Assembly (NCBI GenBank): GCA_013433145.1 | Contig: CM024171.1 | Coordinates: 8,990,065 to 9,054,064 of the forward strand | Length of the DNA: 64,000 nt | Source of the DNA: Ascaris suum | Taxonomy: Eukaryota; Nematoda; Chromadorea; Rhabditida; Ascarididae | Direction: 5' to 3' | In this document: positions 24,811 through 35,578 of the stretch, piece by piece | How positions within the stretch are numbered: position 1 is the first letter of the stretch | How the letters are laid out: each line of letters opens with the position of its first letter | Made by a program: the position numbers and the translations under genes | The notes under the pieces: model-generated | Told to the model about the DNA's origin: nothing | What the model saw: only the letters and a program-made list of their open reading frames with translations | The model's database searches: none

Positions 24811-25034
24811 TCGCTTTTCTAATATCTTCTAATATTTCTTTCTGTAGTCTCCTTGAAATTCTGGAGTTTGCTGTCATTTGAAGAATAGAATTTAACTGAA
24901 TGAAGCTTTACTGAAGCTATAAATGAATTACTTTGCAAGCCGCAATCGCAGGATATTCACTAAATGCAAAAAAAGGAATTAAAAAATTCGGCAAGGAAGA
25001 CCGATCTGATCATACAACTGTGGTCTGAATCAGT

Positions 25035-25235
25035 TTATATTGAAGGATGACCTTGAGAGGAGCAGAAATATTGCATCTCTGTTATCTGTTGTGTGGCGTT
25101 AAGTTTTATAGTTCTAAAACCCATCAGCCACATCAAACAACTGCTATCTCTGAGACAAACTAATCGGTCAAACGAATCTAGACTTGGACCTTCCTCAGGC
25201 GCTTTTCCATGTTTCATTTGAATTATGGAATATTG
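25035..25235 (-). CDS. Unrecognised minus-strand frame
   Basis: Reads IIQMKHGKAPEEGPSLDSFD, then RLVCLRDSSCLMWLMGFRTI, to TAA. Protein-like, possibly an old transposon piece or exon. No splice border stands out. Confidence 0.22.
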   Translation of the reverse strand, partial: QYSIIQMKHGKAPEEGPSLDSFDRLVCLRDSSCLMWLMGFRTIKLNATQQITEMQYFCSSQGHPSI

Positions 25236-25635
25236 AAGGTAGAGGGTTGCGGGCGCAGTGGTCATCGTAGACTTATTTCTCTACGAATATTCAAGTTGAT
25301 CAATCAAATTAGAAGAAACTTATGACTAATTAAGGCCGTCTAATAATTTTGCAAACATTTTTGCAGAATATTTTTGCTAATGCTCAGCTCATTTAAAATA
25401 TATTATTGCATGAATATACTGTTCTATAATTCTTTGACATTCGTTTAATCAGTTCGTCTGCCAAATGAAATAGCAAAAAGCGCATAACGGGTGTGCTCCT
25501 CTGGTTCGTTTTCCCACTTGCAGTAGATTCATTCTGGCTGATTAATTCATCGAACTCTTATTGCCGCTTGTATGATCTAGTATAAATGATAAAGTGAGGC
25601 TGCATTCGTCATATTGGTTTTTGTGCTGCTTACAG

Positions 25636-25740
25636 GTGATTTACATGAAGAGGGAAGGTTATCTATTAATTCGCCTTTTAAATCGACCACATAATCCGCA
25701 TAAAGCAGTCCTAGTGGCAAATCCGTGTCGCCAATTACGT
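25636..25740 (+). CDS. Candidate exon with good acceptor
   Basis: Acceptor tttttgtgctgcttacag and donor-like gtaatg bound 105 nt. In phase 0 it reads VIYMKREGYLLIRLLNRPHN then PHKAVLVANPCRQLR. In phase 1 it gives a short end, DLHEEGRLSINSPFKSTT and stop. Both are protein-like; the frame is undecided. Confidence 0.32.
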
Positions 25741-26456
25741 GTAATGCTTTACGCGCAATTGAATGCTAAAACAAATCAGAAGTTGTCACCTTGTTTTCTT
25801 CGGCTTCGTATGTCTTCATGCAGTATTATTTGCTAAACGATCGTCCTATATCCCCCTGGCTGGGAAATTTCCTCGGTTTATTTGGGGTGCAATTACGAAA
25901 CAAACCTATTTTGAGTCAATAAAATTATCAAAAATACTTTTTGTGTATCTTTTTCGAACTTTAATGAGAGCAATTTCTTTATTTATTTCTCCACTATAGT
26001 TTTTGAGGACAAACAGCGAAATTCTATGCAAAATTGCGGATAAAATTTGCTCCGAATCACATTACAGCAACTATATAAGAGCATCAACGGAATCCGTAAA
26101 ATGCCATTTAAACGACAACTATTAAACGCTTATAATTCAACGAAATCTATTTGCTTAGATTTCATGTAATGAACCGATTAATTGACAATTTTTCGAACAA
26201 CATCGCCGTCAAAAGTTGAAAAATCATTCGAAAATATTTCTAATCGAACGATCTCGATTGGGAAAGAAATCAGCGAAAATTTGCATCTCTCGTGCACGCC
26301 CACACAACAACGCCGACCTTGCCTTCGTCGTTTACTGTATAGTTTGGTTCATCGACGAATTTCACTTACTCTTTTTCGTTCACTAGCTGTATCTGTTCAA
26401 GATTTTTTTTTTTTGGTTTCGTTTGCTTCAAATGAATGTTGTCTAAGTGATTCTAC

Positions 26457-26588
26457 GTGGAAAATGTTTTGTGAATTCGCTTGAAAACTTAAAGCACGGC
26501 TGTTTTTACACGAATAGCAAAAGTTAGAAAGAGTTCTCTTCATATCGCAACTGCTTGCGGTTTTATTTTCTTCTGTTTTTTTCTCCAT
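26457..26588 (-). CDS. Candidate first exon, Lys/Cys-rich
   Basis: ATG at 26588 (minus strand) opens MEKKTEENKTASSCDMKRTL, SNFCYSCKNSRALSFQANSQ and NIFH before gtagaa, phase 0. It has a C-x2-C pair (CYSC). No downstream exon identified. Confidence 0.28.
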
Positions 26589-27298
26589 CGATTTATCCAA
26601 GTGAGTGTTCGTTTAATCAAAAAATTCCTTCAAGAAAACGGATTAGATGGATCTCAGTGAGCAACAAGTGTTTGCATCAATAGGATTAATGCTAAACCTG
26701 ATCGCTTTTAATTGTCTGCAAATGTTAGCGTTTACGTCTTGAGCTGATATTGTATCTTTGCACTTTGAGATTCTTTTTAAACTTTATAATATAATTAGGC
26801 GTGCACTATTTTTGCAGGTTAAGATAAATAGCTTAAGATGTATAAGCATATTGTCGTTGGCAGACGCCAAGCACACATCGGGAAGGTTCCAACGCCGGTA
26901 GTCCTAATCCCGAGGATCGAGGTGCCCCTAAGGCTTTTTAGAATCGCCCGAAATCTGTAGGCGAAATGCTGGCCATATCCAATGTTATTGCCTTCGCCTG
27001 TCATTTCACAACAAATGAGATGAATAGAAAGAGAAGCTGAGGTCAAATATTGTGGCTTTCGGTGAAGGCGTTAAATAGTGCCGTTGTTTACCAAGTGGCA
27101 TAAGGTTAATGAATTGATCATCACCTAATGCGAGACGTTATCCGTTTGCTTGTCCGTCTACATCGGCTGTTCCTTTTCGATCCACTATTTAATTACTCGA
27201 TTAGCTCCAGCTACCTGAATAGGACAGGGACCTTCGTCGACGCACTCACCATGCCTTCTTCCGTTTCGTTTACGTGGGTCGTCTATGGGAAATACCTC
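26589..27298. other. No supported gene
   Basis: A 40-codon plus-strand frame at about 26,839-26,961 begins MYKHIVVGRR, faintly reminiscent of ribosomal protein L18a, but the resemblance stops there. Confidence 0.4.
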
Positions 27299-27370
27299 AT
27301 TTGCATGTCACTAAATTTCAAAATTTGCATATCACCAAATTTCAAAATTTGCATAACACTAAATTTCAGC
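27299..27370 (+). repeat. 24-bp tandem repeat, 3 copies
   Basis: Three adjacent 24-bp units at 27299, 27323 and 27347, consensus atttgcat-ncac-aaatttcaaa, differ at only a few bases. Confidence 0.93.
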
Positions 27371-27489
27371 ACCAACTTGCTAATCATTTATTTGCGAGCC
27401 ATTAATTTGGAGTTGGCTGCTTATTTGTGAAGAATTGACGATAAGAATCTTGAAACTTGTAATCGGCAAGTTGCCAACGATCTCTTCGT

Positions 27490-27807
27490 CTATAAAAGTT
27501 TAAAATTCACACAACAACACCGTAAGCCGTTGGTGAAAAATGCACCAAAATCGACAAAAATTTTCGTTTTCGGACGTTTTTTTCTTTCAGCATTCGTGCT
27601 AGCATGAGAATTTTCCGATTCTTCTCCCCCTCTGTTAACATGATAAAGTCCTTCAGTTATTTCCATTGTTTCGTTATGACACTTTTTTCGTTTCGAGCAC
27701 ATCATCTCATTTTGACTCAGTCCCTGAGAATCGTGAAATCGCCCCCCAGGTAGAAAGGATGCTGTAAACACCTGGTGTGAACTTTTGTTTCGAAAATGTT
27801 TCTTCAA
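27490..27807 (-). CDS. Unrecognised hydrophilic frame, 105 codons
   Basis: On the minus strand the frame from ATG at 27807 reads MKKHFRNKSSHQVFTASFLP and continues hydrophilic and Lys/Glu-rich (ETMEITEGLYHVNRGGEESE). It ends with a Cys-Cys-Cys patch. No domain recognised; it could be a small orphan gene or chance. Confidence 0.27.
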   Translation of the reverse strand: MKKHFRNKSSHQVFTASFLPGGRFHDSQGLSQNEMMCSKRKKCHNETMEITEGLYHVNRGGEESENSHASTNAERKKRPKTKIFVDFGAFFTNGLRCCCVNFKLL

Positions 27808-28081
27808 CGGTCACGTTAGCAGTACAATGTTTCATTAATTAAGCTCCTTTTGCTAAATGCGGGCATAAGAGCGGTCAATAATAGAATATTGGAATGATAG
27901 TTCTACTAAAGAAATATTGAATACTGGATATTTACAACGTCTATAAAAGTGGAGCTTCTTCTATAAATAGGAGATGGGAATTGTTATAATCGCTTTCATT
28001 AAGCAATCTTAACAAATGCACATGAAGTAATATTCATGCGTACATGATGACCCTCTAAAAATAAAATTTAGCTGATCAAAT

Positions 28082-28282
28082 GTGAGTCCGGCTGTCACTA
28101 GCTGTCGCTATAAGCAATCCTCGTCGGAAGAAGTAAAAAGTTTCAAGCATAAACTGGAGAGGAGAGCTGCTCGACAGCTGTTCGGCATTATATTATGCGA
28201 ATGTGGTCTTAACGATGGGCCAAACGGCGCCGAAGTTTATTTCAAAAATATTATCATTCAAGAAACGTTCTCCGAGAATTAA
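28082..28282 (+). CDS. Candidate terminal exon
   Basis: An open frame without an ATG reads SPAVTSCRYKQSSSEEVKSF then KHKLERRAARQLFGIILCEC and ends ETFSEN-TAA. Protein-like, with an acceptor-like tgtgag just ahead. No family recognised. Confidence 0.28.
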   Translation: MSPAVTSCRYKQSSSEEVKSFKHKLERRAARQLFGIILCECGLNDGPNGAEVYFKNIIIQETFSEN

Positions 28283-31200
28283 CCCACGGATCTTATGTCA
28301 TTTTCGCTGTCCTTTTTCTTCGTGCTTTCTTGTTAAGCTCATTCGTATCACTTCATATTTTTAAATGCTTTTTAACTAGAATTAAAAGTCATTAATTAAT
28401 ATGAATTAAAATAACTCTACTATTTTTATTAACTCGGTTACTTTGTGCTAAAAGTAACAGCGTTACGAAGCTGATAACACGTGATAACGAAGCTAGCATC
28501 GAGAATCTTAACAATCGAATCATTGTTTCAAACACAGGTGAATAATCTCTTATTTGTAATTAACTGGAATATAATTGTTACTATATGTTATTAGGGACGA
28601 TGCTCGTTATTATTTAAGCTGATGCAAAGAAAATCAAAAACGATAACGAAGAGAGAAGAGGACTATAAAAAAAGTATTGACAGAATCGGATAAGTGAGAT
28701 GGAATTTTTGGGCAGTGATTCATCTGTGTGGATGACTTCTATTTGTTCATGCAGAATTTATCACGCGGGAACTCAGTATTGCTTAATTGGCCACACTGCC
28801 TGACGATTCGACGGTGTTGGCCAATTAATTCACATAGATGTAAGCTAGATGCTAGATTACAAATCACAACGATTTAGCAAAAACCGATTGTCGGCGCAAA
28901 CACTTCAACTTGATAACACGCTTGTATGAATGATATGAATGACACCAGTGCACTTAGTAGGTATATCACCCTTCTAAAATCTTCTTGCATAACTTTTATA
29001 TTTTTTGCTAGCCACTAAGTTAGTACGAGAGAAGATTTCTGGAGTAAACTTTACTAGCGAAGAAACTTCACTGAGGTTTAAAAAGGAGCAGTATGAAGCG
29101 ATTAAACAACAATTACACCTGTGGTGATGCGCCTACTCGACACGAATGTGATGAATGATTTACGACAATCAAAAGAATCAACTCCAGTCAGGGTGTCCAA
29201 TATGAATGCCACTATAACGAATATTGTCGCCTCTTAAACGAATAATGAAGACACCTATAGCACACAATACCCGATTATATGTGTTTAAATGAACTACTTC
29301 GTTCGCCAGTTTTTCCTTTCGATTACTGAACTGAAATTCGATTCACTAAAAATGTCACTAAATAATTCAACACTTGTCCGGGGCAAATGCGCTTCGAGGA
29401 CACAGCGGTGATGATGTTGAGGAGGAATTATACATTCGAAACTTCTTTATAAGTTACTTTCTACTGATTCTACTACTAAGCAACAGAACCACCTAAAAAT
29501 CTCATTTTCACTTACGTCTTGTAGAGGGCAAGGAGTACGCGACGAATAAGTTATAAAAGGAATATTTTTTTCAGACATTTGCTATGAATGTTTTTATTGC
29601 CTTTTTAAAATATGGTGAAAGAATATCGATGGTCCTTTCTTCTTAAAAGCATTTAATGGAACCGCTTTTAATGCCTGATAAGGCAATAAATGAGTTATAT
29701 CGTATCAGCAAAGTGTCTTTGAAAAATCTGCTACTGGTTTGAAAGAATTGCGCGAAAGCAACGCATTCTTTGCTTGGAAAACAAAAATTTCCACTGTTTG
29801 TCTCATTGCTAGTCGGTGAAATTGATTTCTTATGCAAATTTAACCGTCATCCGAGTACGAAAGAATTCGCACTCACTATCACACTAGAACGCGAATTTTT
29901 ATGCTGGCTGAAATTTTTTTCAACTACTTTCACACACTCTCTCATGTGTTCAGATCCGTTCAATTTTCTTCGGAAATGTTAGCAGCTTTCGTGAGGTTTT
30001 GATAATTATCATACAACAGAATTATATGCTGCAAAATTTGAGCTGTAATTCCTATACGGCTTCTATTCTCTGATCAGCTAGAATGGCATATTCCAATACA
30101 TTTGTGCGGTTGAAGCGCTCATCTGCAATTTTACACGTTTCACTCGTTGATTAGCCTGACATTTGTGCAGTAATCTTTCAGAATTGCTCTCACTTCTTTT
30201 AGAAATATGCTCCTGTCTTTATAAAAAGCACCTTTCCTGCCACTGCTATGCGGAATGGGTCAAATTTTATATTGGGAACAATTGCCCATGGGAACGACAC
30301 GGGGGAAAGGCGAGGGAGAACATGTATATTTTAGAACTTTCCGCTATCTATGGATGGGCACTCACATCTATTAATAACATATCTGCGTTTCTGAGTTCTG
30401 TTCCAAATAGTGCACTCGTCGTATTTTAAAAAGTTGTGACCTTAAGAGAGAAATCGGTATTTCAAGCGTAACGCTTCCTAAATGGAACAGTTTTATGACA
30501 TTGCAAACGTTTCTGCTAAAGAAAAACGAAAACGACGATTCGTAATCATTTATGAATAGAAAGTTAAACAAAATTTCAACAAATTTCTCCAAGAAAACTT
30601 GTTTGTGTTGTCGCATTCGATATATTTCAATACATTTAACTTATTTTTTGAACGTTTCACTTTGGAAATTCTATGATGCATTATGTGTAAACAATTTGCC
30701 TCATAGAACGCATCAAATGGCAAGCAATATTTCGAGAAAAACGTTCATAGTGCTCGGTTGATTTCATTGTGTGAACAACCAGTTGACATTTACATTCACC
30801 TTATTCTAACATATTTCCGTTGGATATATTATCGAAGATTTCTGCTAACTTTGGAATTTATTTCGGAATCTCGACACATTTCTTATGAAAAAAGGAGGAA
30901 ATATTATGAAGGTAACAATGTCTTGCGGAAGAACTTGCACTCATTTGTGCTAATCGTTCTCAGTAGTGAGCATTAAATGAAGAGATTTAAAGATTCTAGT
31001 CATCTGATCACCACAAGAGGCGGCATTTTGCTCTTCACCCTGTCGCATTTTCGACAAAAGTTTTCTTGGTATAGTTTCTTTTTATGCATTTTCGTTTTCA
31101 AAACTCACGTTTTCTTTTGCTATGAATGCCAAGACGCACCTGGCGGTTTGCTCACCTGACAGGTGGCTTTGTGGTTTTAATAGCATCTTTGTTTCATTTC

Positions 31201-31350
31201 TCTGACACCTGTGTGAAATGCTGGTGTATTCTGCCAGAAAATAATACCGAAAGTGTCCTCATGATTCATGGGGCTAAAGAGTGGCCTAGGCGTACGAGGA
31301 TGGCTAGTGGCTTAGGGTAGCATCAGAAACCAGGAAATAATGTAAAACTC
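28283..31350. other. A+T-rich, no supported gene
   Basis: Only short frames. One near 30.76-30.91 kb (plus) ends with ISYEKRRKYYE at a gtaaca donor, and one near 31.2 kb contains CVKCWC. Neither has partners. An inverted repeat lies at 28783-28828. Confidence 0.4.
28783..28828. repeat. Inverted repeat (14-bp arms, one bulge)
   Basis: The arm ttaattggccacac is answered by gtgttggccaattaa, with a 17-nt loop. A perfect complement would lack one T. It could form a hairpin in DNA or RNA. Confidence 0.8.
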
Positions 31351-31447
31351 ATGAAAATGTTAGTGAAAAATGGCATATTATGTGGAATGCAGATAGATCG
31401 TCGCAACCCGCAGAGCAGCAGGAAGGAAGCAGATTTGATACCTCCAG
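31351..31447 (+). CDS. Candidate first exon ahead of the EGF exon
   Basis: ATG opens MKMLVKNGILCGMQIDRRNP then QSSRKEADLIPP, ending CCA G at donor gtgaaa (phase 1). Spliced to the acceptor at 31979 the frame would read DAESMLGDVPTSVS and stop. This conflicts with the EGF reading of the next exon. It may instead be 5' leader of the EGF gene. Confidence 0.25.
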
Positions 31448-31979
31448 GTGAAATGAGTTCGGCGCTCTTCTTTTACTATATAAGACCGCAATTTAGAAAT
31501 ATTTCATCAAAACGCATCATCTTTTTGCATCGTTAATTGCAGACTTCGACTGGCTCTCATTACGCGTTCGTATTCTTTTGTGGTCTCTAATCCAGAGTCT
31601 ACAACCTTTCCGTTTTGGTTCGAGGAGTTATTTTAATAGAGGATCGGTTTTCAGTTTTTGGAATGAGAGTTTTTTACTTGAGGGTAAATTGTCATATGAC
31701 CATTTAAGTATTAATTAGTAAAGCGTTTATATATGGTCACTGTTTGTGGTTTCGATAAGGATGACGCGAAATGGAAATACCGCTGATTCGCACCACAGTG
31801 GCGAATGTCACTTTCATTCGCCAATGCTAATAGTTAATAAAATGTTCGCTGGTATTAATAATTGGATGAAGTTATTTTTATTGAGATATATGCGTGCTCG
31901 TTGTTATTTGCAAATGATTCGAGACATGCGAATGAGAAACTAACAATTGAAAGGGATTTACAACGATAAATAATTTCAG

Positions 31980-32175
31980 ATGCGGAATCTATGCTTGGCG
32001 ATGTGCCTACTAGCGTTAGCTAGAGCTCAGCGCAAAGCATTCGTGAATCCACAAAGTGAATGTCGAATCCAATGTCTCAATGGTGGATTCTGTGCCTACC
32101 TCGTCGACAATCCCACCGTACATACATGCCTTTGCCTTCTCGATATGTTCACAGGCGATCATTGCCAATATCGTG
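31980..32175 (+). CDS. Signal peptide plus EGF-like domain exon
   Basis: The frame begins MRNLCLAMCLLALARA, a signal peptide, then QRKAFVNPQSE and one EGF-like module. The module has six Cys in the order C-x3-C-x5-C-x11-C-x-C-x9-C, including CLNGGFC and FTGDHC. Such modules act outside the cell in receptor binding or adhesion. The ATG directly follows the acceptor ataatttcag, so the mRNA leader is either a spliced 5' exon or a trans-spliced leader. The exon may end at CGT G|gtaaac (phase 1); if it is not spliced, the frame stops at 32186. Phase-1 partners exist downstream: a transmembrane exon at 33877 and a Thr-rich exon at 35242. Confidence 0.75.
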
Positions 32176-32596
32176 GTAAACATTGACGTGATTTAACTTT
32201 CTTATACATTTCATGAATTAGATTATAAATGTTCAAGCAGAGGGATTCTTCTGAATTCCAAAAGTAGCGTTACGTTATGTTATTAAAAAATAACGACATT
32301 TATAGCATCAAAAACTTGAGAAGAGCGTCAGAGGAACTGACACAATAAACACCTTTGCAATTCCGTTCATTAGACCAATTAGTTGTTCGAGGAATGAGGT
32401 ATACGCATTAATATTTGACATTTGAAGCGTTCTGGTAGAGGTGACATAAAATAAGGATTCCCAATCCTGAAACCATTTTTCTTGTGGATGCTACTAATTC
32501 GATGTAGAAAAAGACTTGTGAGAAGTGGTCGGCTAGCTGTGATGTTGTGCGATCTTTTGTAGAGTAGCTGAAAGCTATTTTTAAAAGCCTTCAAAA

Positions 32597-32851
32597 ATGC
32601 CTTTAAAGGTTATTTTCGGAAAAGGGGTATCATCTAGACCCGTGAAAGAAGCCCATAAATTATCTCATAAGGATAATTTTTGTGATTACTGCTTTATCGG
32701 AAGAGGAGTTATGACTTTTCGCTGTTTTCTGCAACATTCTAAAACGGAGCTACTTCTCGACCACAACTGCGTCAGCGACTATGAAGTGGCTCACTGTATG
32801 CGAGGCTCACGCGAGAATATGCGTTCTGATTTTCCAAATCTGTTTCAATAA
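32597..32851 (+). CDS. Candidate Cys-containing exon, low confidence
   Basis: A plus-strand frame contains NFCDYCFIGRGVMTFRCFLQ, then DHNCVSDYEVAHCMRGSREN. The even Cys spacing could suit a small secreted domain of the neighbouring EGF gene. Splice borders are not clear, and its 3' end overlaps an RT fragment on the other strand. Confidence 0.22.
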   Translation: MPLKVIFGKGVSSRPVKEAHKLSHKDNFCDYCFIGRGVMTFRCFLQHSKTELLLDHNCVSDYEVAHCMRGSRENMRSDFPNLFQ

Positions 32852-33250
32852 GTGCATCTCGCGCTTTCGCTGAAAACTCTGGTCTCTATCGAGTTCCACC
32901 CTGAAGACCTCAGTAAAGTGGGAAATTTGAGGGATGATAACATAACGAGCAGAGGTGACTAACTGAACTCGAGTCGAGATGCGCGCATTGATGGCGAGTG
33001 TTATTAATAAAATTGATCCAGTGACTTGACCCAGAATGCGTGATTGGTATCGTCCGCATAGGTTGCGTCGAATGGATCCAGTAGATGACAAAGGACATGC
33101 TGATAGGCAAAGCACCGCACTCTCTGATTTCTGCAAGGCAAAAAAAGCTCGCTCTGAAGATCGATAATTTTTCAAAACGTGTGCATGTTGGTCGGTGTCT
33201 GTGGACGAGTTGCAGCTCGCGAACGGCTGAATTCATTGAGAGGTTCATCG
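32807..33250 (-). mobile_element. Second RT fragment of a non-LTR retrotransposon
   Basis: Minus-strand frames, shifted against each other, follow RT boxes. EIRECGALPISMSFVIYWI stands in the place of the C-G-V-P-Q-G-S-x-L-x-P-L-L-F-x-x-Y-I box. TYADDTNHAFWVKSLDQF carries an intact YADD catalytic motif (33060-33049). FRVELDRDQSFQRKREMHLL matches the F-L-G-V-x-x-D-x-x-L-S-F-x-x-H stretch downstream. Stops and frameshifts show it is dead. It differs from the copy at 4.2-7.9 kb. Plus-strand frames over it are shadows. Confidence 0.72.
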
Positions 33251-33876
33251 TATCGCCCTTATGGCATATTGCTATTAAATTTCATTTTCGAAATAATCTG
33301 AAGTTTCGACTTTGAAATGACGAAATTTGTTGATGATATATTCCAAAAATAGAGAAAACTTTCAAGATTTCCGTCCATGGTTTCCGCTAAGCTTGAAATG
33401 GAGAGATTTCTTAATTGCCACTGATTGAATTACAATTGTTAGTCCATCACAGCGTTCTGATCAAGTTTTTTTGAACATATTTCGAGCCTTTCGACAGCAT
33501 CTGACCTGTAAAAACTAGTAATATGTGAGACGTAAAATGAATGTAATAAGTGCTTCTGAATTGAGGAACATGTGCATCAGCTTACTATCGCTTATTGATC
33601 CATCAACTTCACCAACACTTATATTCGCCTATAAATGTCGAAAAATTGACATGCATTTCACAACTTACTGGATAGGAACCCACGGGGAGGTGTTTTTTTG
33701 TAAATTTGTGACAGTTCTCTTCCTCTCCTCTTCCTAGATTCATTTCAAATATGAATGCGTCATCACATATGTTTTATTACTTGTTGAGCATTTGCAATGC
33801 AGACTGGCCTGAAAAGCTGGACTGCAAAACCACATATTGTGCCAGCTTCGTCGGCGAGTTTCTCCACTTATTTCAG

Positions 33877-34001
33877 CAGCTTGCAATGCAATATTTTTAA
33901 TTGCAATGGTTTGCGTTCTCATTTGTTGCTGTGCTGAAAAGGCAGAAATTTTCCGCCAACACTATGCCCCGTCTTCGTCTTCTGTAGCATCACTAAACTC
34001 T
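33877..34001 (+). CDS. Candidate transmembrane exon
   Basis: Strong acceptor gagtttctccacttatttcag. The phase-1 frame reads ACNAIFLIAMVCVLICCCAE then KAEIFRQHYAPSSSSVASLN, a hydrophobic stretch of about 17 residues followed by a Ser-rich segment, up to the donor gtaagc (phase 0). An alternative donor gtattt at 34025 gives phase 2. It joins the EGF exon (phase 1) in frame. A type I EGF-transmembrane protein is therefore possible, but no later exon continues its phase convincingly. Confidence 0.4.
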
Positions 34002-34200
34002 GTAAGCTTCGAACATCAAAGAAGGTATTTAAATCAAGGACGATACCTGCGAAGTGTTTTTCTCAGAACTGATTTTCGCACTAAAAGAAGGGCTGCCGAG
34101 TCCTTTAAGTATACCTGTGTGTACCTGAGTGTAGAAACAACCTAGAGCTACTCAGGCGTTTACGAAATCACACGCACTGAAGTGCATTGGCTTTATGATG

Positions 34201-34449
34201 TTATTGGCGCAGATAAGCGTGAAAAGCACTACGAGTACAATGCGTGAATGACACTCCTCGATCGCAAAGAAGCACAAATTGTCGTCGCCACTTTAGAAAA
34301 TTACTGCATTCTGAGAGTCGTACATCCGCAATTTCTGACATAACAATTTCTTGGCACTCTTTCCATGCACGCTTTTCCGAAATCATGAAGTCTTTAAAAA
34401 TAGAGCGAGTTTTTATTACGACGAATCTTAACGCGAAGAATCGATGCAA
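34201..34449 (-). CDS. Unrecognised minus-strand frame, 82 codons
   Basis: From ATG at 34449 the frame reads MHRFFALRFVVIKTRSIFKD, then FMISEKRAWKECQEIVMSEI, to TAA. Protein-like in composition but without family or splice support. It lies in the intron between the transmembrane and Thr-rich exons. Confidence 0.22.
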   Translation of the reverse strand: MHRFFALRFVVIKTRSIFKDFMISEKRAWKECQEIVMSEIADVRLSECSNFLKWRRQFVLLCDRGVSFTHCTRSAFHAYLRQ

Positions 34450-35241
34450 AACTTCAAATCCAATGAACTTGCCTGTACTTTATTTGGAATTTCCAAACAC
34501 CTGAAGGTGTGCGCTTTTCTAAAATTGCTTCGGAGAACTTATTTCAACACATCGAAATAACGTACCACGTCGAATTAAACTCTCCAAGGTGACGAATCCT
34601 TTTAAAGAGGTTTTATTGAGATAGAGCCATTTCTCTTTCAAAAAATAGCAACTTTCGTTGGCAATAAAACAGCAATTTTTCTAGATTTTTTTAGAGAATG
34701 GGCTCGTAAAAAGGCGATTTTATTAGACAAATGCATCTTCCTCTCTCAGAAGCTTAGAAAATGAAAGATGATTCGACAGGACGGTTGGCTGGGTAGTGTT
34801 TTATTCTTAGTGACATGATATTTCTATTTTCCTTTCTGTTAAACGGGCACTTTTGAGGACACAACGAGAAGTAAAATAAGGCTTTTAAGTTATCTCGACG
34901 AAATAACTAAGTTTTGAGTTATGTTTTTCGCGTAGTCAATTTCTTCATAAACTTTTTTTTTTTTTGCGTTGAAGAGATAAGTTTGGAAGTTCCGAAATAA
35001 TAATTAAAAAGTGACTAGCGTACGAGATAAGCCAACCAATTGCTACTTACCATTCTAAACGGTTTCAGATTTCATCAAGTTACATGATGTTTTTACGAGC
35101 GCCAACTAGGACGCCCGGAGGTCCTCTGAAAATCCTCTAACAGTACTGATAAATCTTAGAAAGAGCTAGGACGATTGTATTGTTCTGATTGCCATTTCCA
35201 TTTGAACTGTTGAGCGGCGGTAATGAAACAACTGATTTTAG

Positions 35242-35358
35242 TGGTGCACACAACATTAGGGCTTCCAACAACGATGACAAAGACAACGACAACAACACAG
35301 ACACCACCACCACATTATTCGGACGATAATCCGGACTACGAGGAATCGCAAACGACCG
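35242..35358 (+). CDS. Thr/Pro-rich acidic exon
   Basis: Acceptor caactgattttag and donor gtaaac bound 117 nt, phase 1 in and out. It reads VHTTLGLPTTMTKTTTTTQT then PPPHYSDDNPDYEESQTT, a mucin-like Thr run followed by an acidic segment. Such linkers are common in secreted or surface proteins. It joins the EGF exon upstream and the acidic exon at 36798 downstream in phase, across long introns. Its coding nature is fairly likely; gene membership is inferred from phase only. Confidence 0.5.
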
Positions 35359-35578
35359 GTAAACGATATAAATGACTATAAGTAGCAGCTGCTTTTCTTC
35401 AGACCTCAACAATGGCGTCTTGCTGAATATGCTTCCAGTAGGGGAGGATGGGTAATGGGTGGCCAAAATGGGTACGATGGGTAGAAATTTGTTTCTTCGA
35501 TGGAACCCAAAATCTCATAGTACATTTAAAAATTTGGAAGACAAAAAATTATATTTATTTCATTGTTAACGTGATGTA

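Noticed and set aside
26839..26961. Short frame MYKHIVVGRR... resembling ribosomal protein L18a
   Set aside because: Only the first ten or so residues and a later VPTP look similar; the conserved remainder is absent.
33036..33167. Plus-strand frame MRDWYRPHRLRRMDPVDDKG... after an acceptor-like site
   Set aside because: It is the complement of an RT fragment whose minus-strand frames carry YADDTN and neighbouring RT boxes; the plus frame is a shadow.
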